DNA of 64,000 nucleotides from Methylobacterium mesophilicum (GTDB lineage: Bacteria > Pseudomonadota > Alphaproteobacteria > Rhizobiales > Beijerinckiaceae): positions 248,001 to 312,000 of the forward strand of contig NZ_BPQU01000002.1 of assembly GCF_022179445.1 (NCBI RefSeq), in the 5' to 3' direction. Position numbers and translations under genes: made by a program. The notes under the pieces are model-generated. The model was not told the origin of the DNA. It worked only from the letters and a program-made list of their open reading frames with translations, and made no database searches. Positions 31,851 through 40,869 of this stretch are shown piece by piece. Within the stretch, counting starts at the first letter, position 1. Each line of letters begins with the position of its first letter.

Positions 31851-32632
31851 TGCGCCCCACCCCCCTCACACGCCTGCGCGACACGGCGCTGCCGTGGCTC
31901 CTGCCGATCGCGATCCTGCTGGGCTGGCAGGCTGCGGTGTCGGCCGGCCTCGTCTCGAACCGGTTCATGCCGGCCCCCCTGGACGTGGTCCGGGCCGGCT
32001 GGGAGGCCGGGCGCACCGGCGAACTCTGGACCAACCTCTGGGTCAGCACCCTGCGGGCCCTGTCGGGCTTCGCCGTGGGCGGCGGCATCGGCTTCGCCCT
32101 CGGGCTCGCCAACGGCCTCTCCCGCGTGTCGGAGCAGCTGACCGACACCTCCGTCCAGATGGTGCGCAACGTGCCCCACCTGTCGCTGATCCCGCTGGTG
32201 ATCCTGTGGTTCGGCATCGGCGAGGAGGCCAAGCTGTTCCTGGTGGCGCTCGGCGTGTTCTTCCCGATCTACGCCAACACCCTGCACGGCATCCGCTCGG
32301 TGGACCCGGCTTTGGTGGAGATGGGCCGCGTCTACGGCATGTCGCGCACGGAGCTGTTCACCAAGGTGGTGCTGCCCGGCGCCCTGCCGTCGATCTTCGT
32401 CGGCCTGCGCTACGCGCTCGGCATCATGTGGTTGACGTTGATCGTCGCCGAGACGATCTCCGCCTCCTCGGGGCTCGGCTACATGGCCATGCAGGCCCGT
32501 GAGTTCATGCTGGTCGACGTCGTCGTGCTGGCGATCCTGATCTACGCCGCCCTGGGCAAGCTCGCGGACGCGCTGACGCGCCAGCTCGAGCGTGCCTGCC
32601 TCGCCTGGAACCCCGCCTACAGGAGCGCCTGA
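31847..32632 (+). CDS. ssuC: Aliphatic sulfonate ABC transporter permease
   Basis: Inner-membrane subunit of the sulfonate importer, 261 residues with about six membrane helices. The BPD_transp_1 domain shows the EAA-type loop around [27 protein letters not shown], which docks to the ATPase. Starts at ATG 31847 overlapping the previous stop and ends overlapping the ssuB start (TGATG), so all three transporter genes are translationally coupled. Confidence 0.93.
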   Translation: MMRPTPLTRLRDTALPWLLPIAILLGWQAAVSAGLVSNRFMPAPLDVVRAGWEAGRTGELWTNLWVSTLRALSGFAVGGGIGFALGLANGLSRVSEQLTDTSVQMVRNVPHLSLIPLVILWFGIGEEAKLFLVALGVFFPIYANTLHGIRSVDPALVEMGRVYGMSRTELFTKVVLPGALPSIFVGLRYALGIMWLTLIVAETISASSGLGYMAMQAREFMLVDVVVLAILIYAALGKLADALTRQLERACLAWNPAYRSA

Positions 32633-33486
32633 TGCTGCTCGACGCCCTTCGCCGCGAGGCCCCGGCCGATCCCGTTCCCGAGACCCGGAGCGCCGACGCG
32701 GGCCCGCTGCCGCCCCATCAACCGGCGCCACCCGCCGGCCGCGGCATCGCCGTGACCGCCCGCGACCTCCGAAAGAGCTTCGACGGCCACGCCGTCATCG
32801 AGGGACTCGACCTGTACCTGCCGGCCGGCGGGTTCACGGCCGTGGTCGGGCGCTCCGGCTGCGGCAAGAGCACCCTGCTGCGCCTGATCCTGGGGCTCGA
32901 GGCGCCGACGGGCGGCCGGATCCTGCTGGAGGGCCCCGAGACCGGCCCGCGCCGGAGCGATCCGCCCAAGCGGATCATGTTCCAGGAGCCGCGGCTGCTG
33001 CCCTGGGCCCGGGTGGTGGACAACGTCACGGTCGGCCTATCGGGCCAGGGCTCCCGGGCCGAGCGCCGGGACAAGGCGTTCGCGGCCCTAGCCGAGGTCG
33101 GCCTCGCCGAGAAGGCGGGGCAGTGGCCCGCGACCCTGTCGGGCGGCCAACGCCAGCGCGTCGCGCTGGCCCGGGCGCTGGTCGGCCGGCCGGGCCTGCT
33201 GGCGCTGGACGAGCCGCTCGGCGCCCTCGACGCGCTGACCCGCATCGGCATGCAGGACCTGATCGAGCGGATCTGGCTGGCGCAGGGCTTCACCGCGCTG
33301 CTGGTCACCCACGACGTGTCCGAGGCGGTGGCGCTGGCCGACCGCATCCTGGTGGTCGAGGCCGGCCGCATCGCCCTCGACCTGCGGGTCGACGTGCCGC
33401 GCCCGCGCCGGCGCGGGGATCCGGATCTGGCTCGGCTCGAAGGGCGTATCCTCGATCATCTGCTCGGCGCCGAGCCGAACGTCTGA
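32632..33486 (+). CDS. ssuB: Aliphatic sulfonate ABC transporter ATP-binding protein
   Basis: Cytoplasmic ATPase of the sulfonate importer, 284 residues. Walker [11 protein letters not shown]-loop [10 protein letters not shown], signature [15 protein letters not shown], Walker [13 protein letters not shown] and switch His in [11 protein letters not shown] are all intact. It carries an N-terminal extension of about 40 residues rich in Pro before the ABC fold. Confidence 0.95.
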   Translation: MLLDALRREAPADPVPETRSADAGPLPPHQPAPPAGRGIAVTARDLRKSFDGHAVIEGLDLYLPAGGFTAVVGRSGCGKSTLLRLILGLEAPTGGRILLEGPETGPRRSDPPKRIMFQEPRLLPWARVVDNVTVGLSGQGSRAERRDKAFAALAEVGLAEKAGQWPATLSGGQRQRVALARALVGRPGLLALDEPLGALDALTRIGMQDLIERIWLAQGFTALLVTHDVSEAVALADRILVVEAGRIALDLRVDVPRPRRRGDPDLARLEGRILDHLLGAEPNV

Positions 33487-33602
33487 CACCGGGCCGCCGT
33501 TTCCCGGAAGCGGCGGTCTGCTGTAGCTCTTGGTGATCGCCGGATGCGAGAAGTCGGATCCGGCTTTTCCGCATCCGGCCCGCAACCGCAATGGAGACCC
33601 CG

Positions 33603-34778
33603 ATGACCACGACGCATGACGGGCGCGCCGACGTCCTCTGGTTCCTGCCGACCCATGGCGACGGCCGCTATCTCGGCGCCCAGGAAGGGGCCCGAGAGGT
33701 CTCGATCGACTACCTCCGGCAGATCGCCCAGGGCGCCGACGAGCTCGGCTATTACGGTGTGCTGCTGCCGACGGGGCGCTCCTGCGAGGATTCCTGGATC
33801 GTGGCTTCGGCGCTGGCGCCGCTGACCAAGCGGCTGCGCTTCCTGGTGGCGGTGCGGCCCGGCCTGATGGAGCCCTCCGCGGCGGCCCGCATGACCGCGA
33901 CGCTGGACCGGATCTCGGACGGGCGCCTGCTGATCAACGTCGTCACCGGCGGCGATCCGGTGGAGCTGGCCGGCGACGGCGTGTTCCTGTCCCATGACGA
34001 GCGCTACGTCGTCACCGACGAGTTCCTGACGATCTGGCGGGGCCTGCTCTCGGGCGAGACCGTGACCTACCAGGGCCAGCACCTGCGCGCCGAGAACGGC
34101 CGGGTGATCTTCCCGCCGGTGCAGAAGCCCTATCCGCCGCTCTATTTCGGCGGCTCCTCGCCGGCCGGGATGGAGGTCGCGGCCGAGCATTGCGACGTGT
34201 ACCTCACCTGGGGCGAGCCCCCGGCCCAGGTCGCGGAGAAGATCGCCGCCGCGCGGCAGGCCGCGGAGGCCAAGGGCAAGACCTTCTCCTACGGCATCCG
34301 GCTGCACGTGATCGCCCGGGAGACCGAGGCCGAGGCTTGGGAGGCCGCGGAGAAGCTGATCTCGAAGCTCGACGACGCCACCATCGCCAAGGCGCAGGAG
34401 ACCCTGAAGCGGCAGGATTCCGTCGGCCAGAGCCGCATGATGGCGCTCCACGGCGGCAACCGCGACAAGCTCGTGGTCTCGCCCAACCTCTGGGCCGGGG
34501 TCGGGCTGGTGCGCGGCGGCGCCGGGACGGCCTTGGTCGGCTCGGCCGATCAGGTCGCCGACCGGATGAAGGAGTATATCGATCTCGGGATCGACCGCTT
34601 CATCCTCTCGGGCTACCCGCATCTCGAGGAGGCCTACCGCTTCGCCGAGCTGGTCTTCCCGAAACTGCCCCTGCGCGCCACCACGGGCCGGCCGCTGGGC
34701 AACGCCCGCAACGACGGCCCGTTCGGCGAGATCGTCGCCAACGACATCGTGCCCACCCGCCGCGTCGGCGCGCACTGA
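33603..34778 (+). CDS. ssuD: FMNH2-dependent alkanesulfonate monooxygenase
   Basis: Luciferase-like monooxygenase of 391 residues that cleaves the C-S bond of alkanesulfonates with FMNH2 and O2, releasing sulfite and an aldehyde. The family start [16 protein letters not shown] is followed by [44 protein letters not shown] and [28 protein letters not shown]. The ATG at 33603 is preceded by GGAG at a good distance and preferred over 33591. It follows ssuB by 116 bp and completes the operon begun by ssuE. Confidence 0.95.
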   Translation: MTTTHDGRADVLWFLPTHGDGRYLGAQEGAREVSIDYLRQIAQGADELGYYGVLLPTGRSCEDSWIVASALAPLTKRLRFLVAVRPGLMEPSAAARMTATLDRISDGRLLINVVTGGDPVELAGDGVFLSHDERYVVTDEFLTIWRGLLSGETVTYQGQHLRAENGRVIFPPVQKPYPPLYFGGSSPAGMEVAAEHCDVYLTWGEPPAQVAEKIAAARQAAEAKGKTFSYGIRLHVIARETEAEAWEAAEKLISKLDDATIAKAQETLKRQDSVGQSRMMALHGGNRDKLVVSPNLWAGVGLVRGGAGTALVGSADQVADRMKEYIDLGIDRFILSGYPHLEEAYRFAELVFPKLPLRATTGRPLGNARNDGPFGEIVANDIVPTRRVGAH

Positions 34779-35120
34779 GACCGCGGCCCGCCGCTCCGGG
34801 GATGGCCGCGCCATCGACCGGATGGCGGGCCCGGGGCCGGGCTCCCGGAGGGTCTGGCGCCCTCCGGCGGCGCTCGGCGCGCAGCCCCGCGGCGCCGGGC
34901 GACGCCCTGCCGCAGGGCCGTATCCGGCACCCGCTGACGGTGTAGGGCCTTCTGAAACCAGGATTTTCCCCGACGTCGTCGCACCGGGATAGTGGGAAGA
35001 GCGGGGATGGCGCAGGTTCGGCACATCCGCGCCAAAGTCACGCCATCCTTGGCGCTCAGGTGCCGCGTTCATCGCCGCGCGGCCCGTCCGCGCGATCATC
35101 GCACAGCGACAAGGACATCC
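34779..35120. other. About 340-bp intergenic region
   Basis: Very GC-rich between the ssuD stop and the small Cys-rich protein gene. Only weak GC hairpins are visible; no supported gene. Confidence 0.4.
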
Positions 35121-35390
35121 ATGACTTCGACCAAGGCGGTCCTCCTGACCCTCGGTCTCTGCCTCGGCCCGGCCGCGGCGCTGGCCGAGCAATCCCCGGC
35201 CCGCGAGGCGCTCAAGCAGCACTGCACCGGCGACTACATGGAATATTGCAGCGCCTACGCGCCCGGCGGCCCGGAGGTCGAGGCCTGCTTCAAGACCAAT
35301 CTCAAGAACCTGTCGCCCGGCTGCTCCGCGGCGATCACCGCCTACAAGCAGGAGAAGCGGGCGACCAAGCGCGTCAGCGAGGTGCGCTGA
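35121..35390 (+). CDS. Small secreted protein with cysteine-rich (FGFR-type) repeat
   Basis: An 89-residue protein from the ATG at 35121, with AAGGA upstream. Signal peptide to about residue 22 (ALAEQ). The mature part has the pattern of the PF00839 Cys-rich repeat: HCTGDYMEYC, then VEACFKTNLKNLSPGCSAAI, four cysteines probably in two disulfides. Similar short periplasmic proteins are common in Methylobacterium and Bradyrhizobium; function unknown. Confidence 0.75.
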   Translation: MTSTKAVLLTLGLCLGPAAALAEQSPAREALKQHCTGDYMEYCSAYAPGGPEVEACFKTNLKNLSPGCSAAITAYKQEKRATKRVSEVR

Positions 35391-35995
35391 GGCTGCGCCG
35401 CCCCGAACGCGGATGGGCTCGCCGCCCCCGGCGATCGTCGAGCCAGGACCGACGCCACCATAGGGCGGCAGGTCCGATTCCCGGTGCGTTCCAGCCGGAA
35501 TCGATCTCCCGCATAGGGTTTCCGGGTGATCACTCCGTTTCCGTCATGGCGAGCGTAGCGAGGCAACCCGGCGTGGCGGCCCATGTGGCGTTGTCGCGCT
35601 GTCCTGGGTCACTTCGCTTCGCGCGTGATGACGGTGCGGGTGACGCTGCCCGAAGCATCTGCCGGACCAGCGAGCCGTCAGGCCGCCAGCGCCTTCGGGT
35701 GTCGGACGCCTCTGTTTGCCTCGGCCGCAAGAAGCTTTTTTGAAGAGCGCTTGCGACAATCAGGCCTGCGGCGAATATCAGACTATATCAATTAAATACT
35801 CAGTAATGCATCGCAAATTTCTCTAGATATCTCTATGAAATACTACGAATTGACTAAAAACGCGAATGGTTTTCTATAATCATACATTGTAAAGAATATA
35901 AAACATCGCGAAACATTACGGGCGTGACATTCTTGCACTTTCCGAGACGGTGCGGACCATTAGCCTCCGCGCTGCCGAAAATCGGAGATTGCCTC
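35391..35995. other. About 600-bp intergenic region with REP element and AT-rich island
   Basis: Holds a palindromic REP-like element (35543-35632) and then an AT-rich stretch (about 35745-35935) that stands out sharply from the surrounding GC-rich sequence. No gene is supported; the AT-rich part may carry the promoter of the small lipoprotein. Confidence 0.5.
35543..35632. repeat. REP-like imperfect palindrome
   Basis: GTCATGGCGAGCGTAGCGAGGCAA on the left is answered by TCACTTCGCTTCGCGCGTGATGAC on the right, with CCCGG/CCTGG blocks inside. This resembles the widespread GTCATTGCGAGCG...CGCTCGCAATGAC REP/REPIN-type element of proteobacteria. No transposase gene is adjacent. Confidence 0.65.
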
Positions 35996-36127
35996 GTGTC
36001 CACTGCCCGTTGTTTCGCAAAGAATCCTCTCACGCGCGCCCTGATCCTGACCCTGCTGGCCGCCAGCGTCGCCGCCTGCGCGACCAAGCCGCCGGCCGAG
36101 CCGGTGCCGCTGGTGAAGAAGGGCTGA
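35996..36127 (+). CDS. Small lipoprotein (entericidin-like length)
   Basis: A 43-residue protein from GTG 35996: basic start, hydrophobic stretch (ALILTLLAASVAA) and a lipobox ending SVAAC, followed by only about 17 mature residues (ATKPPAEPVPLVKKG). This is the layout of tiny outer-membrane lipoproteins. An upstream ATG at 35924 in the same frame would put the signal in the middle and is less likely. A strong hairpin follows. Confidence 0.55.
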   Translation: MSTARCFAKNPLTRALILTLLAASVAACATKPPAEPVPLVKKG

Positions 36128-36172
36128 GCACCGCGTCCCGACGGGCGCGGGTTCGCCCTCGGGACCAGAACC

Positions 36173-36202
36173 GAGCGCCGCCCCGGCTCCGGGGCGGCGC
36201 TC
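36173..36202. terminator. Hairpin between convergent genes
   Basis: Perfect 12-bp stem GAGCGCCGCCCC / GGGGCGGCGCTC with loop GGCTCC, between the lipoprotein gene (+) and the secreted-protein gene (-). Likely bidirectional terminator; no T-run. Confidence 0.55.
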
Positions 36203-36212
36203 ACGGCCGGCC

Positions 36213-37592
36213 TCACCGCACGGCGATGCCCAGCGGGGCCGCGCGGCAATTGAGATGGGCCGGGTTGGTCGAGACCACCCCGGCATTGCACCCGCCCTGC
36301 TGGCCGACATAGAGCGGCGTCCCGCCCGCACCGGCGGCTGCAAGATAGCCGATCGGTCGCGTTCCGGCGTCGAGATGGTGCGGGTTGTTGGTGACGAGGC
36401 CCGCATCGAGCCCGGCCGCGGTGCCGGCATAGACCGCCGCGTCGTTAGGCGAGGATTGCTGCGCCAGGGTCGCGCCGATCGGGGCCGTGGGGCAGCCCTT
36501 GTAGCCCGGGTCGATCGTCACCTCCCCGGCATTGCAGCCCTGCTGCGTCCCGACATAGAGCGCCACGCCCGGAACCCGCGCGGCAGCCGCCTGGGGCGCC
36601 GGGGCCGGGATGGCGGGGAGGGGGGCCGGGCGCCCACCGGTCAGGACCGCCCGCAGGGCGACGAGGCCCGCCCGGACATCCTGCAGGGTGCCGACCACCA
36701 CGTAGCAGGTGTAGCTGTGCGCCCCCGCCGGGACGTTGTTCTCCCGGAAGACGCAGTTCCACTTCGTCGTGGCGTTGCCCGAGCCCGGCAGGGTCGAGAA
36801 GTCGAACCGGCCGTAGCCGGCATTCGGCACCGTCGCCTGGGGGAGGGCGGGGCTGTAGACGCCCATCGCCCGGGCGCCGTCGGGGGTCGCCAGGATCACC
36901 GGCACGCTCTGCTCGCCCGGCCCGGCCGAGAGCGGCTCGGACCGGCCCGTCGCCGGGTCGAGGTTCCAGAACGCGGTGAAGTCCGGCGGCATGTAGGCGG
37001 TGGCCGCCTCGAAGGTCGCCGATTCGTGGGCCTGCGCGGTGATGTAGGTGACGCGGTACGCGATGGCGTTGGCCACCCCCGCCGCGCCCAGGGTGACGGT
37101 CTTGGCCAGGACGTCGTCCGAACGGGGGCCGGCATGGGGGCCGGGTCCCTTCGGGCAGCTGCCGGTGACGCGGCCGGGCTCGATCCAGTAGGCCATCTGC
37201 GACCGGGTCTGGAGCGTGTTCGGGCCGAGCTTCAGCTCCGTGAGCAGGGTGGTGCTGCGCGGGCCGGTGCCGTCGGAATCGCTGCCCGCCTCGGTGGGGT
37301 TCAGGCACTCGCCGTAGCCGTCGTAGGACGAGGCCGATTGCAGCTCGCGGCCGTGATCGTGGGCGTTGATGAACTGCGTGCCGCCCCAGGTCAGGCTGTC
37401 GATGGCGCCGCCGGTCCGGGACGAGACGCCGACGGTGATCGGCGATCCGTTGAAGGCCCGGCTGATCGTCGCCCGGCCGCCGGGCTCGGGCCAGGCGATC
37501 GACGGCGCATCCTCGGCCTGCGCGGCCCCGGCGAGGCCTGCGAGCAGGAGCGCGGCGGGCAGGGGACGGGGCAGGCGGGTCGGTGCGGGCAT
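36213..37592 (-). CDS. Secreted protein with a triplicated C-terminal Gly/Cys motif
   Basis: A 459-residue exported protein. Signal peptide about 1-26 (LLLAGLAGAAQA). The main domain (about 30-325) is beta-rich with GGAIDSLTWGGTQFINAHDHG, SSYDGYGECLNPTEAG and CYVVVGTLQDVRAGL; I do not recognise it securely, though it resembles carbohydrate-active or mutarotase-like folds. After a Pro/Ala linker come three related C-terminal units: LYVGTQQGCNAGEV...PTAPIG, VYAGTAAGLDAGLV...TRPIG and LYVGQQGGCNAGVV...AAPLG. Units 1 and 3 carry two Cys each; unit 2 has lost both. Probably periplasmic or surface-associated; function unknown. Confidence 0.7.
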   Translation of the reverse strand: MPAPTRLPRPLPAALLLAGLAGAAQAEDAPSIAWPEPGGRATISRAFNGSPITVGVSSRTGGAIDSLTWGGTQFINAHDHGRELQSASSYDGYGECLNPTEAGSDSDGTGPRSTTLLTELKLGPNTLQTRSQMAYWIEPGRVTGSCPKGPGPHAGPRSDDVLAKTVTLGAAGVANAIAYRVTYITAQAHESATFEAATAYMPPDFTAFWNLDPATGRSEPLSAGPGEQSVPVILATPDGARAMGVYSPALPQATVPNAGYGRFDFSTLPGSGNATTKWNCVFRENNVPAGAHSYTCYVVVGTLQDVRAGLVALRAVLTGGRPAPLPAIPAPAPQAAAARVPGVALYVGTQQGCNAGEVTIDPGYKGCPTAPIGATLAQQSSPNDAAVYAGTAAGLDAGLVTNNPHHLDAGTRPIGYLAAAGAGGTPLYVGQQGGCNAGVVSTNPAHLNCRAAPLGIAVR

Positions 37593-37924
37593 CGGCGGCT
37601 CCTGTGGGGGGCCGGCTTAGAGCATGACGCGGGGGAGGGGAATCCGGCCCCCGACGCGGCACGCCGCGCGAACAGATCGTCCCGGCCTCCCGGTCGTGAC
37701 CGGCCTGCCGCATGGTTCCGGTTCCGTCAGAACCGGTTGAAACCTGGCCGGTCCGGTCTTCCGACACGCGCCGGCGGCACGATAATTTAAGTCCCGGGCT
37801 GCGATCGAGGTGGACGGCTGCGGCCAAGCCTGATGTCCACCGTTCCGCTGCGTTCGCGCGTGCGGCGGCCGGGGATCTGCTGCACCGGCCTGGATCGAAC
37901 CTTCGGAATACGGATGCCGTGCCG
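37593..37924. other. About 330-bp divergent promoter region
   Basis: Separates the secreted-protein gene (-) from the SulP transporter gene (+). It contains a 7-bp inverted repeat CCGGTTC-CGTCA-GAACCGG at 37718-37736 that could be an operator. No small gene seen. Confidence 0.4.
37718..37736. promoter_or_regulatory. Operator-like dyad upstream of the SulP gene
   Basis: CCGGTTC-N5-GAACCGG, a perfect dyad in the divergent intergenic region about 190 bp before the SulP start. The binding protein is unknown; it could equally be chance in GC-rich DNA. Confidence 0.25.
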
Positions 37925-40177
37925 ATGACAACCACCGATATGGCCTCCGCCGGCAGCGGGCAGCCGACCGAGGGACGCCAGGCGCTGGTCCGCACCGCGC
38001 GCACGATCGCGGCGGCGGCGGTGGCCGCCATGGTGCTGCTCCTCGATCTCATCAGCTTCTCGCAGCTGATCTTTTCCGGCCCGCTGGCGGAGAGCCGCGT
38101 CGCCGGGATGTCGGCGATGCTGGCGGCCTACGTGCTGGGCAGCCTCGTCTTCGTCGCGCTGCGGCGGACCGTGGTGGTGTCGCTGTCCTTCATCGGGGCG
38201 GCCGCGATCGTGCAGGCGGCGATCGCCGCCGCGGTGGCCGGGGAACTCCGGGACGCAGGCATCACCGATCCCGCCACGGTCGGCCGGATCGTGCTCGTCG
38301 CCTGCGGCGTCTCGACCTTCGCCACCGGCCTCGTCTTCGCCCTGCTCGGCACGCTGCGCGCCTCGCTGCTGGCGCAGCTCCTGCCCTACCCGGTCCTGAC
38401 CGGGTTCCTCGGCGGCGTCGGGCTGCTGTTCCTGAAGAGCGGCGTGCAGATCGGCGCGCATCTCGACGATCCCGCCGCCGCGCTGCTGGGCCTGCTCGAC
38501 CCGGCCATGCTCGACCCGGGCCGGATCGACCCCGGATTGCTCGGGCGCATCGCCCTGTCCGTCGTCATCGGGTTCTGCGCCTTCTACCTGCCCCGGCGCA
38601 TCAAGCATTGGGGCACCTACCCCACGGTCATCCTGGCGAGCCTCGTCGTCGTGCATCTGGGCCTGGCCTGGCAGGGCATCGACACGGCAGCCGCGCAAGG
38701 GGCCGGCTGGCTGATCGAGGCGCTACCCTCGGGATCGCTGCTGCAGGCCCCGGCCGCGATGGCGCTCCAGGCCCTCGACCCCGCCCTGCTTCTGCCGATC
38801 CTGCCCCGGATCGCCACCGAGATCGTGGTCGCGGTCATCATCCAGATCCTCTACGTCATCAGCGTCGAGCTGGAGATGCGGCGCGAGCTCGACATCGACC
38901 GGATGTTCGTCGCCTCGGGCGCGGCCAACCTGGTCGGCAGCCTGTTCGGCAGCCCGGCCATGGGCTTCGGGCGGACCTCGACGCTGCTGCTGCACAATAT
39001 CGGCGGCAGCCACTGGCTCGGCTGGTGGCTCACGCTCGCCGTGATGGCGGCGCTGCTGGTGTTCGGCGCGAGCCCGCTGGCGCTGCTGCCGCGCCCGCTC
39101 GCCGGCGGCGCCCTGATCGCCATCGGGCTGGGCCTGCTGGTCAACCTCGCGCTGGCCTGCCGGACCTTTCCGATCTGGGAGACCGGCATCGCCCTGGCGG
39201 TGTGCGGAGCGACCGCCCTGTTCGGCGCCACCGTGGGCTTCCTGGTCGGCGTCGTGCTGGCGATCCTGATCTTCGCGGTCCAGTACGGCCAGATCCCGGC
39301 GGTGCGCCGGGCGCTGTCCGGCGCGGAGCGGCGCAGCAGCGTCATCCGCGCCCCCGACACCGCCGAATTGCTGCGCGAGGCCGGGGAGCGGACCCGGATC
39401 TACGCGCTGCAGGGCTACCTGTTCTTCCTCAACGCCCAGACGATCTATCGCCGGGCCGCCGCCGAGCCCGGTCCCCTGCGCAGCCTGATCCTGGACTTTC
39501 GCGATTGCGTCGGTCTCGACAGTTCGGCCCTGATCGCGTTCCGCAAGATCGGGCAGCTCGCCGAGCAGCGCGGCTTCGACGTGCTGCTGGTCCATCTGGG
39601 CCCCGCGGCCCTCCGGCAGATCGAGCGCGGCGGCCTGGCCGGGCCGCGGCTGCGGACGCGCGCCACCCTGGACGAGGCCCTGCGCGAGGCCGAGACGCGG
39701 CTGCTGTTCGAAGCCGGCTCCGCCGGGGAGGGGGCCGTGGCGCTGTTTGCCGAGCACATGGCGGATCGCCTCGGCTGCAGCCTCGCGCCGGCCGATTTCG
39801 CGCCGTATCTCAGCCTCCGCACCCTCGCGGCCGGCGAGGCGCTGCTCCGCCAGGGCGAGGCGGCCGACACCCTGTACTTCCTCGAGCAGGGCGTCGTGTC
39901 GATCGAGATGGAGGTGTCCGGCCGGCCCAACCTGCGCCTGCGCACCACGACCGCCGGCACGGTGATCGGCGAGATCGGGCTGGTGAAGGGCGGGCGGCGC
40001 ACCGCCACCGCCGTCGCCGAGAGTCCCTGCCGGGTGGTCGGCGTCGACCGGGCCGCGCTGGCCCGGATGGAACGGGAGCGCCCCGACCTCGCGCTCGCCC
40101 TCCAGCGCTTCCTGATCCTGGAACTCGCCGGCAAGGTCGCCGACACCAATCTGCTGCTCGAGGCCGAGCTGACCTGA
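37925..40177 (+). CDS. SulP family anion transporter with STAS and cyclic-nucleotide-binding domains
   Basis: Inner-membrane transporter of 750 residues, probably for sulfate, bicarbonate or dicarboxylate. The membrane domain (about 30-470) carries the SulP pattern, including GSLFGSPAMGFGRTSTLLLHNIGG. A STAS domain (about 490-585; IYALQGYLFFLNAQTIYRRA, LDFRDCVGLDSSALIAF) is followed by a cNMP-binding domain (about 626-745; AGEALLRQGEAADTLYFLEQG, VIGEIGLVKGGRRTATAVAE). The frame is open upstream to 37712; the ATG at 37925 directly precedes the membrane domain. The cNMP domain suggests gating by cAMP or a related ligand. Confidence 0.88.
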   Translation: MTTTDMASAGSGQPTEGRQALVRTARTIAAAAVAAMVLLLDLISFSQLIFSGPLAESRVAGMSAMLAAYVLGSLVFVALRRTVVVSLSFIGAAAIVQAAIAAAVAGELRDAGITDPATVGRIVLVACGVSTFATGLVFALLGTLRASLLAQLLPYPVLTGFLGGVGLLFLKSGVQIGAHLDDPAAALLGLLDPAMLDPGRIDPGLLGRIALSVVIGFCAFYLPRRIKHWGTYPTVILASLVVVHLGLAWQGIDTAAAQGAGWLIEALPSGSLLQAPAAMALQALDPALLLPILPRIATEIVVAVIIQILYVISVELEMRRELDIDRMFVASGAANLVGSLFGSPAMGFGRTSTLLLHNIGGSHWLGWWLTLAVMAALLVFGASPLALLPRPLAGGALIAIGLGLLVNLALACRTFPIWETGIALAVCGATALFGATVGFLVGVVLAILIFAVQYGQIPAVRRALSGAERRSSVIRAPDTAELLREAGERTRIYALQGYLFFLNAQTIYRRAAAEPGPLRSLILDFRDCVGLDSSALIAFRKIGQLAEQRGFDVLLVHLGPAALRQIERGGLAGPRLRTRATLDEALREAETRLLFEAGSAGEGAVALFAEHMADRLGCSLAPADFAPYLSLRTLAAGEALLRQGEAADTLYFLEQGVVSIEMEVSGRPNLRLRTTTAGTVIGEIGLVKGGRRTATAVAESPCRVVGVDRAALARMERERPDLALALQRFLILELAGKVADTNLLLEAELT

Positions 40178-40182
40178 GGATC

Positions 40183-40243
40183 AGAGCATCGTTCCGAAAG
40201 GTGGCTGCCGGCTTTCGGGACGATGCGAAGCAAAGACCCAGCG
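40183..40243 (+). repeat. Hairpin repeat family, copy A
   Basis: Stem GCATCGTTCCGAAAG / CTTTCGGGACGATGC (one mismatch) with loop GTGGCTGCCGG, then CAAAGACCCAGCG. It begins 6 nt after the SulP stop codon. Related copies lie at 42804 and 58719 (minus). Confidence 0.7.
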
Positions 40244-40276
40244 CAGCGCGCCGGTTCCGATATCCGGCACGATGCG

Positions 40277-40672
40277 CTAGGCCGCCGCCAGCACGACGGC
40301 GAGCCCGATATGGGTCACCTGGTGGAGGAACTGATCGACCCCGATCAGCCACCAGAACCGCGCGTCCGAGGCCGGGAAGCGGGTCCGCTGGCCGACCAGC
40401 GCCTTGCCCCGGTCGATCCCCGTGTGGATCACGAAATCCACGAGCGCCAGCCACCATAGGGCCGGCTCGACCGCCAGGGCGATCAGCAGCGTCCCGAAAC
40501 CGTGCAGGCCGGTATGGGCGCAGAGCGGCCCGGCCCAGGCCGAGGCCCGCTCCTTGCACTGCGCCATCCAGTTGGTCTGGAGGAAGAAGTCGGCCGCGAG
40601 GTGTTTCACCGCGAAGGCGACGAGCAGGAGCGCGAAGGCGCCCACGGGAACGGGCGTGTCGACGGACGGCAT
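40277..40672 (-). CDS. DUF3307 domain-containing membrane protein
   Basis: A 131-residue integral membrane protein with about four hydrophobic segments. DUF3307 features include KHLAADFFLQTNWMA, HTGLHGFGTLLIALA, DFVIHTGIDRGKALVGQ and FWWLIGVDQFLHQVTHIGLA, with several conserved membrane His/Asp residues. I chose ATG 40672; the frame extends upstream without support. Function unknown. Confidence 0.75.
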   Translation of the reverse strand: MPSVDTPVPVGAFALLLVAFAVKHLAADFFLQTNWMAQCKERASAWAGPLCAHTGLHGFGTLLIALAVEPALWWLALVDFVIHTGIDRGKALVGQRTRFPASDARFWWLIGVDQFLHQVTHIGLAVVLAAA

Positions 40673-40869
40673 TCCGGCCCTGTCACTCCTGTCGCGCCCC
40701 TGGCGCGACCGCGCGGGACGATCCGCTCCGAGCGTCGAATCGTGCACCTCCCCATACACCTGTGCCGCGATTCGGGCAGCGCGACGCCGCACGCGGGCCG
40801 TCGATCGACACGCGGAAAACCGGGTTTCCGACGGTCCCGCAGCCCTCGGTCGAAGCAGGTCGGAGGCAC

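Noticed and set aside
33493..33520. Hairpin CCGCCG...CGGCGG after ssuB as a terminator
   Set aside because: Short stem, no U-run, and ssuD, which belongs functionally to the operon, follows.
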